Below, piece by piece: positions 33,358 to 46,300 of a stretch of 64,000 nt of DNA. A program made the translations under genes and the position numbers. The notes under the pieces are model-generated. The model worked only from the letters and a program-made list of their open reading frames with translations, did no database searches and had not been told where the DNA came from. The number at the start of each line of letters is the position of its first letter. Positions within the stretch are counted from its first letter, which is position 1. Location of the stretch: positions 17,042,743 through 17,106,742 of the forward strand of contig OY821772.1 of assembly GCA_963682175.1 (NCBI GenBank). Reading direction: 5' to 3'. The stretch comes from Triglochin maritima. Lineage: Eukaryota; Streptophyta; Magnoliopsida; Alismatales; Juncaginaceae.

Positions 33358-34930
33358 CTGCGAGTTTGGGCCCATTCCGGTGAGAGCGCTCGACTTGAGA
33401 GAGTGCATTTGTTTGAGATAGACGAGCTAGGTGTTCGCCCATGTCGGCCTCGTGCTCCTTTGTAGCAGGAGGCCGAGTCGTCTCGTGGTGATGAGGGAGA
33501 CCAAGTTCAATACATGGATTACCTCAGTCCACTCCCACCACCACGTAGACCTCCTTCTCCTGGGATTTGGTCAGGATCGAGTTCTTGGTGCACCACCACC
33601 TTTTGCTCGACAGGATAGACCGATGACATTGTGGGAGAGGACCCATCTTGTTCGTGCCACGCTACCTTCTTGCATAGTTCTCCCATCGGCTCGCGGGAAC
33701 AACTTCACTTGAAACCTCAATATTTGAGCATCTTCCTACCTTTACTGCCATTAAGGATGATCCATATATTTTTATACGTGAACTCGAGGAGGTATGCTCC
33801 ATGTTCAAGTTTCAACAGCTTGACGAGGATTTTGTCCGGTTGAGGATGATTTCCTTCACGTTGAAGGATAACGCAAATAAATGGATGTATAGCTTCCCGA
33901 CGAGCTCTATTCGGTCTTGGGATGACCTTGTGACCGTCTTTCTGAAGATATTTTTCCTTCAAAGGACAACTCAACAGATACGGCACCAGATACATCAAAT
34001 GTATCATACTGAGACTGAATCTTTTCATGCCTTCTTTGAGATGTTTAAATTGTTTATGAGGGCCTCAACTACAACACCCGTACATTGTTGGAGCCGACAT
34101 ATAACAGTGATTTCCAAATGAAACCCATCGATGAGGCGTGGAACACTTTTGAAATAATGGCTGAACGTACCTTTGAGTGGGACACCATGAGAGAGCTACC
34201 AGCCGCCAGGTCTTCTGGTCGAGCTGGATCATATCAAGTTAAGTCAACTATCGCGTCTAAGGCGAAAATGGCTGCTCTCATGCGTATGATTGAGAGTTTA
34301 GAGTTGGATCGAGCTCCTGTAGCTCAGGTCGCTACTCCCGCGTGTAGTAGGTGTGGACTTACAAGACATGATGACTTGGAATGTGCTTACGCTCTAAGGG
34401 ATACTAAGCATGCAAATGTGATGTATCAATAGAGTCCCCGTAACGACCCGTACAGTAACTTCTACAATTCGGGATGGCAAAACCACCCTAACATCTCTTG
34501 GGGGCCTAGTGTGGGCCACAGTCAGAGCTCGCACGCTCAACCTCAACCTCCACCTTATCACGCTCAACGCCCATCAGTGACCTACGCACCCCCACTTCAA
34601 TGGTCGCAGCACCATAATTACCAACATTCTCAGGCCTCATCGTCGGGTTATTCCAACCAAACTCCACTACCCCAGCGGGCTGACCCAAAGGACCATTCTA
34701 GTGATCCGACCCTTCAAGCATTCATGCAGAGCATGTAAAGTACAATCAAATCTTTGGAAATGCAAGTTAGCTAGTTTGCTCATCAGTTCCATGAACGTGA
34801 GAAGGGTTAATTACTGAGTCAACCTGTGATAAATCCCAGGGGTCAACCTACTCAGGCTAGGCAGAATGTGGACAATGTTGAAAATGACCCTTCCCAACAT
34901 GCAAATGTTGTCCATACCTTATGATCAGGA
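33358..34930 (+). pseudogene. H gag (broken)
   Basis: It is homologous to the gag of element I. The start codon position is CTG (33358) where I has ATG. Recognisable parts are MFKFQQLDEDFVRLRM (33801 on), SIRSWDDLVTVFLK and MAERTFEWDTMRELPAARS. A CCHC knuckle CSRCGLTRHDDLEC (about 34341-34382) keeps all four ligands. About 60 bp is missing between FEMFKL and the NTRTLLE block near 34050. A TAG follows ANVMYQ, and further stops lie near 34736 and 34920. Confidence 0.82.
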
Positions 34931-34948
34931 AGGGTTGTTGACAACAAT

Positions 34949-36010
34949 GTGGAAATGCTTGAATCCAACCCTGTTAGTGACTATTCTGAGGAGGGTCATG
35001 AGTCTTTCAAGGAACACAGTTCTGAGACTCCTCCTCGTGATAGTTATGTCCCCAACGCACCATTCCCTTATAGGTTGAGTAAAAAACTCAATGAGCATTG
35101 GGACAAAATCGTTGAGGTACATAGGCAAGTCAAGGTGAACATTCCGTTGTTGGACGTCGTTCAACAAATGCCACCGTATGCCAAGTTCCTTAAGGACCTT
35201 TGTACCATTAAGAGGAGAACAAAGGTTCCCAAAAAGGCATTTATGGCCGCCAATGTGAGTTCGATATTGACACAACCCATGCAAGACAAATACATGGACC
35301 CCAGTTATCCAAATGTTTCTTGCATGATCGGTAATGTGAAAATTCCACAAGCTATATTCGATTTGGGAGCATTTTCGAACCTCCTGCCCTACTCTATGTA
35401 TGTCAACCTTCGAATAGGCGATCTTAAGCCAACGAGGACAACCCTCCAATTGCCTGACAAATGCATCAAGATTCCATGAGGAAGTGTGGAGGATGTCCTT
35501 ATCAAAGTGGGTGAGTTCGTATTCCCAGTTGATTTCATCATCTTGGATACCAAACCTGTGTCCAACCCACAAGGACAAATTCCAGTGATCCTTGGGAGGC
35601 CATTTCTTGCGACATCTAATGCTTTGATCAATTGTCGTAATGGTTTGATGAGGTTGTCTTTTGGAAACCTCACGGCGGATTTTAACATCTTTACTCTTGG
35701 TAAGCAACCCAGGCTCTTCGACGATACTGTCAGAGCCAATTTCATTCAGGACACGGATGAGCTCGAATCATTGGGATTTTTCGACTCACATCGACATATT
35801 ATTGAGGTGCCTAATGACCAGGTTACGAGTGAAGATGATGTTGAGGAATCCGCCTGTGAACTTCGGGATGAGGAGGCACATCTGGGTGCTTGCTCCTCTT
35901 ACCCTATGCCCTTGACCCACTTGAAATTAACTCGGAATCCAAGAAGGACCCACCTCTGGTCGAGCTTAAACCGCTCCCCGATAACCTTAAATACATCTTT
36001 TAAGGGGATA
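34949..36010 (+). pseudogene. H aspartic protease region (broken)
   Basis: The retropepsin-like domain has IFDLGAFSNLLPYSMY (about 35354-35401), keeping D-L-G-A. A TGA at 35477-35479 replaces the arginine codon seen in I. The frame then continues with VILGRPFLATSNALINCRNG (about 35586-35645). An acidic linker follows, and near 36000 one shift separates it from RT. The linker ends with a KKDPPLVEL-like segment shared with the gag-pro tails of A, B and J. Confidence 0.82.
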
Positions 36011-37589
36011 ATGAGACCTTACCACTCATAAGTGTTTCTGATCTTGCAAAAGATCAAGAGGGTACCCTCAAAAAAATACTCCTTGAAAACAAAGAGGCTA
36101 TCGGGTGGTCCTTGAAGGACATCAAGGGAATTAACCCTGGTATTGTCCAGCATCAGATCCACATGGAAGATAATTCTCAGCCCCGTCGGGACCCACAACG
36201 AAGATTGAATCCTTTGCTGAAAGAAGCCGTCCGAAAGGAGGTTCTTAAGTGCTTGGATCATGGTATAATCTATCCTCTCTGTGATAGTTTGTGGGTGAGT
36301 CTTGTCCATGTGGTTCCCAAAAAGTCAGGCACGACGGTTGTTGAGAATGAGCATAATGAGTTTACACCAACACGCCTGCAAACTGGCTGGCGAGTTTGCG
36401 TTGATTATCGCAAGCTCAATGCGGCAACGCGGAAAGATCATTTCCCACTGCCATTTATTGATCAGATGTTGGAATGGTTAGCCGGAAATGAGTATTATTG
36501 TTTTCTTGATGGATAGTCCAGTTACAACCAAATTCCCATCGCCCCGGAGGATACAGAGAAAACCACATTTACTTATCCCTTTGGCACGTTTGCCTACCGT
36601 CACATGCCCTTTCGTTATGTAATGCTTCGGAAACCTTTCAAAGGTGTATGATCAGCATCTTCTCTGATATGGTAGAGTGTTTCCTTGAGATTTTCATGGA
36701 CGACTTTTCCATATTTGGCTCTTCGTTCGATGAGTGACTTCATCACTTGAGCGTTGTCCTCAAGCTATGTTGTGAGAAGAACCTTGCTCTCAATTGGGAG
36801 AAATGTCACTTCATGGTGAAACGAGGGATTGTACTTAGGCATGTCGTGTCAAGTAGGGGAATTGAGGTCGATTCCGCCAAAGTGGGTCTTGTTGCTAGTC
36901 TCCCACCGCCGTGTAATGTGAAGGATATCCACGCCTTTTTAGGGCATGTTGTATTCTATCAGCGGTTCATTCGGGATTTTAGCAAAATTGCTCGACCTCT
37001 CACCGCCTTGTTGGCTAAGGTTGTCATTTTTGAGTTCACACCAGATTGCCACCATGTTTTTTGACCATGAAAAAAGAGTTGACTTCAGCTCCCATAATTA
37101 AGGCACCTGTGTGGACTGAACCCTTCGAGTTGATGTGTGATGCATATGACTTCGTTATGGGAGCATTGCTTGGGAAATGATTGGACAAATTGTCTCATGT
37201 GATCTACTATGCTAGTAGAATACTCAATGATGCCCAATTGAACTACACTATGACCGAGCAAGAATTCTAAGCGATCATATTCGCTTTAGAGAAATTCCGG
37301 TCGTACTTGATTGACTCCCACGTGATTATCTATTCTGATCGCACAACCATCAAGCACCTCATGGCGAAGAAAGATGCAAAATCCCAAATCTTGCGATGTA
37401 TCTCGTGTTACAAGAATTTGATCTCGAAATTCGGGACAAAAAATGTTGTGAAAATGTTGAAGCGGACCACCTGTCTCATCTTGAGACGACCAACCCATAG
37501 GATGAAATTATTAATAATTTTTTTCCTGACGAGCAGTTGTTCACGATCGAAGATAACCCTTGGTTTTCCGACATCTTAAACTACCTCGT
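36011..37589 (+). pseudogene. H reverse transcriptase and RNase H (broken by stops and by J)
   Basis: RT copies element RNA into DNA. Visible blocks are IKGINPGIVQHQIHMED (about 36120), WRVCVDYRKLNAATRKDHFP (about 36388) and the catalytic FMDD at 36693-36704, the gypsy form of the YxDD box. The template-grip region GIVLRHVVSSRGIEVD follows, then IHAFLGHVVFYQRFIRDFSK. RNase H includes FELMCDAYDFVMGALLG (about 37120) and SHVIYYASRILNDAQLNYT. A TAG (36514-36516) falls in the GYSGYNQ region and other stops lie near 37070, 37178 and 37269. The frame is cut at 37589 by J. Confidence 0.88.
37585..37589. repeat. TSD of element J, left copy (CTCGT)
   Basis: CTCGT precedes the J LTR and equals 54877-54881. 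Joining across J with one copy gives a continuous pol frame reading NYLVTEQLP. Confidence 0.92.
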
Positions 37590-38957
37590 TGTTGAACGTT
37601 TTAACTAAACGGAAAGTGCACGGCCGCGTTGAAGCGGTGGCAAATACGGGTCGTCCTCAGGGAAGTGAGCAGCCTCTCGTTTGCTCGAAATAAAGTGGAA
37701 AAAATAGGGAAGTGAGTTTCATTATCCTACTCTACGCTACACTACACTACGAAGTACGAAATGGAAAAGAAAACAACAAACATTTAACTAAAACTTAACT
37801 AAGAACGAAATAAGAGTGTTGGAATTCAGAAATAGAAAACCCCTAAGGAGTGGAGTGAGTACACACATGCAAAGAGGTGGGTGTTAAACACATTGTTTAA
37901 GCACAAATAAAGGTAGTGTTATCATGCATAGGAAGTGTCTAAATGTTATGGCAAAACCTATCAATCCATTTACTGTCGTAGTTGATTAACATTTACATAC
38001 ACAAGTTGGTTATTTCAGAACCTTAAACAAGTATGAGAGGTGTCTAATCATTTTGGCAACACTCATCAAGTTATAAGTTCTATCCTAAACAAGCAATCAT
38101 ACATTCATGTTTTATCAACACATTGTAAATAAAGTATTCATTCCATTCTCATTTGCATGTATGAACATCTACTCCACCCCCCAAATGGGATGGATCTACT
38201 CACTACACATTAAACTAGTTATTAAACTAAGCAAGGAAAGCATATTAACTAAGCTACTAAAACTAATTAAATGAAATTAAACTAAGTAAAACAAGCAACA
38301 TGAAACAAACAACATAATAAAGAAACTTTTATTAAAATGACTCGCAATTCTAGTAGTATCCTCCTACTTTAGTGTGTGCTTCAAGGCCTCACTTCTAGTA
38401 GGAAGAATAGCCACTCAAAATGTGAAGTGATTACAATGGAAGGTGACGAGTTCTATTTATAGCCAGAGAAAAAGGCAATCCGGGACAATCCCCGATGTGG
38501 GACTAAACAAATACCAGAAATGGACTACATACACACTAATACGCGACCCACCAAAATCTTTGCGGATTTGGGCCAAACAAGACCGCCAATTTGTGGTCTA
38601 TATGGTCCGGATCACGCTGGATTTTATTCTGGGCTTTTCTGGATGTCTTTGATCCATCTACTTCACTTGTGGGAGCTCCGACCCGAATAAAATTGCCAAA
38701 ATACTCCCCATGATGGTGTGGAGTTTTCTGTTTTGTTCTTTGGTCCTTTGGTCTTACGTTCAGGTCCTTTGCCCTTGCATCTTAGTCCCCAAGTCTCACA
38801 ATTCAGTCATTTTTCCCAGCTTTTGGGTCCTTTTATGCTTCATCTCTTCAAACCTATTTATTTCTGAAATTCAAACATAAAACTCATCACATAGCATTGT
38901 TTAGGTGAAAGATAATTGATTTAAGATACAAATATAGGCATGAAATGATGTCAATAA
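37590..38957 (-). repeat. 3' LTR of element J (mosaic)
   Basis: It starts at 38957 with a mutated terminus (TTATTGACATC) and ends CGTTCAACA at 37590. The palindrome is degenerate (38581-38598). From about 37590 to 37830 it resembles LTRs of A and B (GCGTTGAAGCGG end type), whereas the rest matches J's own 5' LTR. Confidence 0.88.
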
Positions 38958-40213
38958 AATACCCCCACACCTAACTTTTGGTACTCCCGAGCAAAACAAA
39001 GAAAGAGAAAAGTATACGAAAAACAAGAAATCCTAACTCACTTTCGTAGGAATCACGGTTGCACTTAGCACGTGCAACAGGCCGTTAAACCTCCTTGTCG
39101 CCAAGGAGGATAAGTGTTGTCTCCTGAGGGTTTTCAGCAGATACGTCCACAAAATCCGAACAAAGATACATTATTCAATCAAGACACCGTAATACTACGG
39201 GTCGACTCTATATATGTAATCGGTCCACACACCTAGCCTAATGAATTCTTCGTGAAAGTTAGTCAAGGACTTAAGTGAAAGTCATGGGCAACCTTAACTT
39301 CTGAATGTGATACAATGTGTAAAGTCCATTAAGGTTCTTATTTGACTCTTTTTTTCTTTTTTTTGTTTTCTTTGGAGCATTTTATTGGTTGGTGTTTGAT
39401 TCTCCCAAGGTCAGGTTTCATGCATCATAGCCTATGAGGACATACACTATCACGTACACCTTCCCCCAAATCTCCACATAGGGCAATCCCTATCACCCGT
39501 GTAATGGGAGTTCGGTCGGTGCATCCCAAGTCAAATGACTCGAAAGCACCAGGCACAAAGTCCCCCCAGACCTACTTTCAAGAGTGATAGGAGCCGTGCG
39601 AGAAGAGAGAACACCACTTATTCACTAATATACATGGGAACCAAAACCCCTACACTTACAGTTTCACAAAAAGAGTTTAAGGGCCCTTGACTACGACAAA
39701 CTTCCCTATACTAACACACACAAATTATTGACTCACTAGGTTCAGGGTGGACTTCTTTAAATGTTTGAGTACTGAAATATGATTACACGCCCCCCGAGGG
39801 AAAACCGGGGTGCATCCTAACGACTCGATAAGACCTAAAGCCAGTAACTAGAAATCCTAATGCATCAAGTTCAAGACAATTTTGGGAGCTTTCTTTTTAC
39901 TTTGCCTCTCAACGGTTTTGCACATGCTAAACACACACAAAATCTACAAAAACATTTTCTTTCGCAAACACATGAAGATTTTGAAAGAAATGTGAAAATT
40001 TTAAAGTACTACGCAAGCAAAAGAAGACAAGTCACCCAAGGATCATGGCAAGCAGATACATCAATGTTAAATGAGGCACACTAACATGACCCTAACAATG
40101 CACACAAAAGAAAACAAAATCAAAAGCAAAGACTCGACTATGTACACACGTAAACCCCCCCCCTCCCCACACCAACTTCATGCATTGTCCGCAATGAATG
40201 TGAGCAAGATACT
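38958..40213 (-). other. 3' noncoding region of J, outer part
   Basis: It runs from the polypurine tract (AATACCCCCACACCTAACTT in plus view) to the I insertion. It contains the shared TTGCACTTAGCACGTGCAAC block and a long C-run internal tract at about 40155-40174. The region continues at 49117-49378 on the other side of I. No gene. Confidence 0.75.
40209..40213. repeat. TSD of element I, left copy (ATACT)
   Basis: ATACT precedes the I LTR and matches 49112-49116. The joined sequence GCAAGATACTACATGGAT is the normal 3' noncoding sequence. Confidence 0.93.
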
Positions 40214-41772
40214 TGATTGATCGTTTTATATTTAACCGCAAGTGCACGGCCGCGTTGAAGCCGTGGCAAATACGGGTCGTCCACTGGGAGGTGTGTCGAC
40301 ACTTGGTTTATTCGAAGGCGAGAGGTAAAAAGAAGGGAGAAAGATGTATTACACTAATCTAAACTACAAAGCTGAAATGAAATGCAAAGGAAATGAAGAT
40401 AAGCAATAAAACTAAACCCCAAAGGGGGTAGAGAACTGATGTGAACATAAAGATGTGTGTGTGTGTGTGTTCAATTAAGCTCCTCACAACATGTAGTGCA
40501 TGAAATCATAAAACTACATCCAATCTTGCCTCTACATGAATTAAGATAAGACTACATCATTAAAACATACAAGACAATGATTGGAATGAAGCTACATGAA
40601 CTCAAGTATAAAGACTAGACCCTACTATGCCTCTACATGAATTAAGATGACTACATCATTAAAACATACAAGACATTAGCTAAGGAAAAGGCAACAAGAG
40701 TACATACACTACAAAATTGTGTTTCCAACATTAACTTCATCCATATCCTAACTTTATCATTCCCCATAAAATAGGTCCACTAATCAAAGCATAAGCTAAG
40801 CTTCATTCAAGAGCATTAGCATATCAAAGATAAGAGTGGAGACCCATTAGATGGTTATGGAAATCATATAAAGCTCAAGGGATAAAAATAACACACACTT
40901 AATACACTACATTATTATATCACATATTTCTCCACCCCCCAAATGGGGATGGAACTACTCACTACTCATTACACTAACTAATTTAGCAATGGAAAGCATA
41001 ATACTGAAATGAAATTTATACTACTTAAGCAAGAAATATTAAAGAAGCATAAAACTAAACAAACAAACAAGCATGCAAAGGAAAGGAAAGGAAATTAAAC
41101 TAAGAGAGAAACAACATTATCAAAAGAAAACTTATATTATTAACTCACTCAATTACAAGTAGCTCTTCCTCCACTAGAGTTTTGCTTCAAGGCTTCACTC
41201 TTAGTAGGGAACATGGCCACCAAGAGGGAGATGGATACAATGGGAGGTGAAGAGTTCTATTTATAAGCATGGAAAAAGCTAATCCGGGACAATCCCCCGA
41301 TGTGGGACTAAACCAATACCAAAAATAGCCTAAACACATGATAATACAAGTCCAGGAAGAATCTTGGCTGATTTGGGCTTAACCAGACCGCCAATTGGCG
41401 GCCTATAAACTTCAGATCTGTCTGGATCTTCTGGTGGGCTTTCCTTAGTGTGTTTCTTGGTCTTGGATGCATCTAACATGTTTAGTGGAGCTCCGACCCG
41501 AATCGAATTGACAAAATACTCCTCATAATGGTGTGGAGTTTCCTGTTTTGCTCTTAGGTCCTTCTGTCTTACGATCAGGTCCTTCTCCCTTGCATCTTGG
41601 TCCCCAGGTCTCACAATTAGGTCCTTTTTTCCTGCTTTTGGGTCCTTTCATGGCTCTTCTCTTCAAACCTCTTTATTTCTGAAAACTAAACATAAAACTC
41701 GTCACGTAGCATTGCTTAGGTGTAAGATAATGGATATAAGGTACAAATATAAGCATGAAATGATGTCAATCA
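40214..41772 (-). repeat. 3' LTR of element I
   Basis: On the minus strand it starts TGATTGACATC (41772) and ends CGATCAATCA (40214). Near-palindrome GACCGCCAATTGGCGGCC lies at 41386-41403 and the TATA box (TATTTATA in plus view) at 41258-41265. A GT microsatellite lies near 40456-40470. Three GGAAA units near 41086-41100 are two in the other LTR. Confidence 0.94.
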
Positions 41773-41790
41773 AATACCCCCACACCTAAG
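41773..41790 (-). other. PPT of element I
   Basis: The minus strand reads CTTAGGTGTGGGGGTATT immediately before the 3' LTR, the likely plus-strand primer. Confidence 0.85.
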
Positions 41791-43345
41791 TTTTTGCTAG
41801 TCTCGAGCAAAACAAAGAAAGGAAAAAGCATACGAAAAACAAGAAATCCTAACTCACTTTCGTAGGAATCACGGTTGCACTTAGCACGTGCAACAAGCCG
41901 TTAAACCTCCTTGTTGCCAAGGAGGAGGAGTGGTGTCTCCTGAGGGTTTTCAGCGGATATACCCACAAAATCCGAACAAGATGCATTAATCAATCTAGCT
42001 ACACGACTCGTTGGACTTATTTTGTCGATCATGGAATGCGGTAATACTACGGGTCGACTCTATAAATGTAATCAGTCCACACACCTAGCCTAATGAGTTA
42101 TTCGTGAGAGTTAACTAAGGAATTAAGTGAAAGACATGGGCAACCTTAACTTCTGAATGTGAAACAAAGTGTAAAGTCCATTTTGGTTCTTATTTGACTC
42201 TTCTTTTCTTTGTTCTTTTTTTTCTTTTTCTTTTTTTTCTTTTTTTTTTCTTTTTCTTTGGAGCATTTATTGGTTGGTGTTTGATTCTCCCAGGGTCAGG
42301 TTTCGTGCATCATTGCCTATGAGGACTTACACTATCACGTACACCTTCCCCCAAATCTCCACATAGGGCGATCCCTACCACCCGTGTAACGGGAGTTCGG
42401 TCGGTGCATCCCAAGTCAGATGACTCGAAAGCACCAGGCACAAAGTCCCCTCAGACCTACTTTCCCGAGTGATAGGAGCCGTGCGAGAAGAGAGAACACC
42501 ACTTATTTATTCATTTATCTACATGGGAACCAAAACCCCTACACTTAAGTTTCACAAAAAGATATTAAGGGCCCTTGACTACAACAAACTTCCTAAATTA
42601 ACAAACACGAATTATTTGACTCACTAGGTTCAGGGTGGACTTCTTTAAATGTTTGAGCACTGAAACCCACTGATTACTCACCCCCAAGGGAAAACTGGGG
42701 TGCATCCTAACGACTCGATAAATCCTAAAGCCACGTACTAGATATCCTAATGCATCAAGTTCAAGACAATTTTGGGAGCTTTCTTTTTACTTTGCCTCTC
42801 AACGGTTTTGCACATGCTAAACACACGCAAAACCCACAAAACATTTTCTTTCGAAAACACATGAAGATTTTGAAAGAAATGTGAAAATTTTGAAGCACTA
42901 GGCAATCAAAAGAAGACAAGTCACCCAAGGATCATGGCAAGCAGATATATCGATATTAAATGCAGCACACTATCATGACCCTAACAATGCAAACAAAAGA
43001 AAACAAAATCAAAGGAAAAAGACTCGACTATGTACATACGTAAAACACCCCCCCACACCTACTTCATGCATTGTCCTCAATGAATGCAAGCAAGATACTA
43101 CATGGATGCATGCATGAAACAGAAGAGATCTCACCAACGTGAAGTACACAAGGAAGTTCATGGCTATGTTGATGGACACAACCCAACTTCCCTCAAAACC
43201 TGTGAGATGCTAAAGAAGGGATACAAATACGTGAAAGAAATGGGGCCCAAATACTCAAGGGTTGGGGCCCACAACAATCGATGCTCACTGAAGGAGTTTT
43301 TTTTTTTTTTAACTATGTACAACAATGGGCTCCCATCTTCATATA
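41791..43345 (-). other. 3' noncoding region of element I
   Basis: About 1.55 kb lies between gag-pro stop and polypurine tract. It includes an expanded pyrimidine tract at 42199-42262 (purine-rich in the transcript) and an internal G-run tract at 43046-43061 (minus TAGGTGTGGGGGGG). The block near 43160-43280 is coding-looking in older copies but has a frame break here. The region replaces pol of autonomous relatives. Confidence 0.75.
43046..43061 (-). other. Internal polypurine-like tract of element I
   Basis: The minus strand reads TAGGTGTGGGGGGGTG and shares TAGGTGTGGGGG with the terminal tract at 41773-41790. It is present at the same place in A, B, J and D2. Confidence 0.5.
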
Positions 43346-46300
43346 TCAAGGGACATCAAATGGGAACCCGCCATCTCTCAAGCCAGAAATGCACCTGTAT
43401 GGGCTCGCAACATACAAAACAGAATTGCTTGACCACCTGACACCCTTATTCGCATTGTGGTCGTTCGATGCCTCTTGAGAGTTAACAAAAGAGGAGGCAT
43501 GAATGAGAGGTGAACCTCTACCAGGTTGAAGGGTATCAGGTGGTTGATTCTTAACCCATATGGGGTCCTCATCAGATATAGAATGAAGATCATGTGGCCC
43601 AGAGGCCATAAAAAGGGTATCTGGTGGCTCAAAAGCCACGTGATCGAAAGGTTGTGGCTCAAGGGCCACGTGATCAAAAGAATGTGGCTCAAGGGCCACA
43701 AGATCAGAAGGATGTGGCTCAAGGGCCACAAGATCAGAACATAAGGCACCTTCTTGTGCCAGCCCAGGTGAAACATCTTCACCACCTTCAGGATCTTCAT
43801 CGAACAATTCTCTGAAGTACTTGAAGGTGCCCTCAACTTCACTCTCATCCATGCCCTGGATAAGGTTAACCCCAACAGGGTCATTGAAGGCATCTGGCTT
43901 CTTGCCAATGGTGAAGATGTTGAAATCAGCGTATTGACTACCATAAGTCAAGCGCATCAGACCATTGCGACAATTGATCAAGGCATTGGAAGTCGCAAGA
44001 AATGGTCGCCCCAGAATGACAGGAATTTGTCCAAGTGGGTTTGGCACAGGTTCAGTATCCAAGACAAAGAAGTCGACTGGATAAATGAACTCTCCCACTT
44101 TGATCAGCACATCTTCCACCACACCCCTCGGTTTCTTCATAGACCTATCAGCCAATTGAAGAGTGGTCTTTGTTTGTTTGAGGTCTCCAAGACCGAGGTG
44201 GACGTAGACAGAATATGGCAGAAGATTAACAGATGCACCGAGGTCCAGCAAGGCTCGGTGTATGGGCACATCACCAATCACACAAGAGATAGTAGGACAG
44301 CCAGGGTCCTTGTACTTGACTTGCATGGGTTGTGCCAACAAGGAACTCACGTTAGCCGCAAGAAAAGCTTTCTTGGGAACATGAGTTTTTCTCTTCTTAG
44401 TGCATAAGTCCTTGAGAACCTTGGCATAAGGTGGCATTTGCTGAATCACCTCCAAAAGAGGGATATTCACCTTAACCTGCCGAAACATCTCAAGCATCTT
44501 GTCATGCTGATCAGAGGTTTTCTTTTTAAGGCGCTCAGGGAATGGCGCCTTTGGGGCATAAGGATGCGAAGGCACCCCAGAATTCAGGTCCAAAGAAACA
44601 TGAGTGGGGACCTCAGAATCTGGTTCCTTCGACACAAGAGGAGACAAGGGGACCTCAAGGTTCGGCCCCTTTGTCGAAGGAAATGTAGAAAGAACCTCAG
44701 GATCTGGCTCCTTCCTGGAAGTATTTGTGGAGGGAGCCTCAGGATCCGGCTCCCTCAAAGATGGTGATGACAAGGAAGGCACCCCAATGTGGTTGTCCAC
44801 CTCCTTACCAGACCTCAAAGTATGAATCACATTAATATGATGGGTCGGTTCAGAGGTAGCATGAGGTAAAGGTGTCCTTCCTTGCGAATGGGTACCCCGG
44901 GGATTTACCTCGGGTTGACTCGGTAATTGACCCTTCTCGCGTTCATGGAGCTGATTAGCCAACTGGCTCACTTGCATTTCCAATGCTTTGACCGTATTGT
45001 TGTTGGCCGAAAACATGGCTTGCGTGCTCTGAATGAACGCGTGAAGGGTTTCCTCAAGAGTGGAGTCCTTAGGGTCAACCCGTTGGGGTTGTGGAGTTTG
45101 GCTAGAATAACCCGACGAAGAGGTCTGAGGAGGTTGGTAATTGTGGTTCTGAGACCTTTGATGTGGAGGTTGGTAGGTCACCGATGGGCGTGGAGGTTGA
45201 TAAGGTGGAGGTTGAGGTTGAGCGTGCGAGCTCTGACCGTTACCCCCACTAGGCCCCCAAGAGAAGTTAGGATGGTTACGCCATCCCGGGTTGTAAGAGT
45301 GACTGTACGGGTCGTTTCGGGGCCTTTGTTGATACATCGCATTTGCATGCTCAGTATCCCTTGGAGCGTAAGCGCATTCCAAGTCATCATGTCCCGACAG
45401 TCCACACCTACTACACTCGGGAGTAGCGACCTGAGCTACAGGAGCTCGGTCCATCTCCAAACACTCAATCCTACGCATGAGAGCAGCCACTTTCGCCTCA
45501 GACGCGATAGTTGACTCAACTTGATAAGATCCAGCTCGACCAGAAGACCTGGCGGCTGGTGGCTCTCTCATGGTGTCCCACTCGAAGGTACGCTCAGCCA
45601 TGGACTCAAAAGTGTCCCATGCCTCCTCGATGGGTTTCATTTGGAAGTCACCCTGACACATTGACTCCAATAATGTGCGGGTGTTGTAGTTGATGCCCTC
45701 ATAAACAATCTGGCACAGCTGCCATAGCTCAAGTCCATGATGAGGGCATTGCTGGAGAAGGTCCTTGAACCTCTCAAAGAAACCATGAAACGATTCGGTC
45801 TCGGTTTGATACATCTGATGTATCTGGTGCCGTATCTGTTGAGTTTTCCTTTGAGGGAAAAATCTCTTCAGAAAGACGGTCACAAAGTCATCCCATGACC
45901 GAATCGAGCTCGCCGGGAGGCTATACATCCATTTCTTCGCATTATCCTTCAATGCGAAAGAAATCATCCTCAACCGGACAGAATCCTCGTCAAGCTGTTG
46001 AAGCTTGAACATGGAGCACACTTCCTCGAATTCGCGTATAAAGATATACGGATCCTCCTTATTGGCAGTGAAGGTCGGAAGCATGCTCACATACTGAGGT
46101 TTTAGCTCATAGCTGTTCCCGCGAGCAGGGGGAACAACTATGCAAGAAGGTTGCGCGGCCCGAACAGGATGGGTCCGCTCCCACAAGGTCATCGGCCTAT
46201 CATGTCGAGCTAAAGGTGGTGGTGCACCTAGAACTCGATCCTGACCGAATCTCCCTTCCTCTCGAGTCAGAGGAGGAGGAGAAGGAGGTCTACGTGGTGG

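Noticed and set aside
43526..44825. Plus-strand open frames opposite the I gag-pro gene
   Set aside because: They are shadows of the repeat-rich, GC-biased sense frame. The MWLKGH-type repeats mirror the decapeptide repeats.
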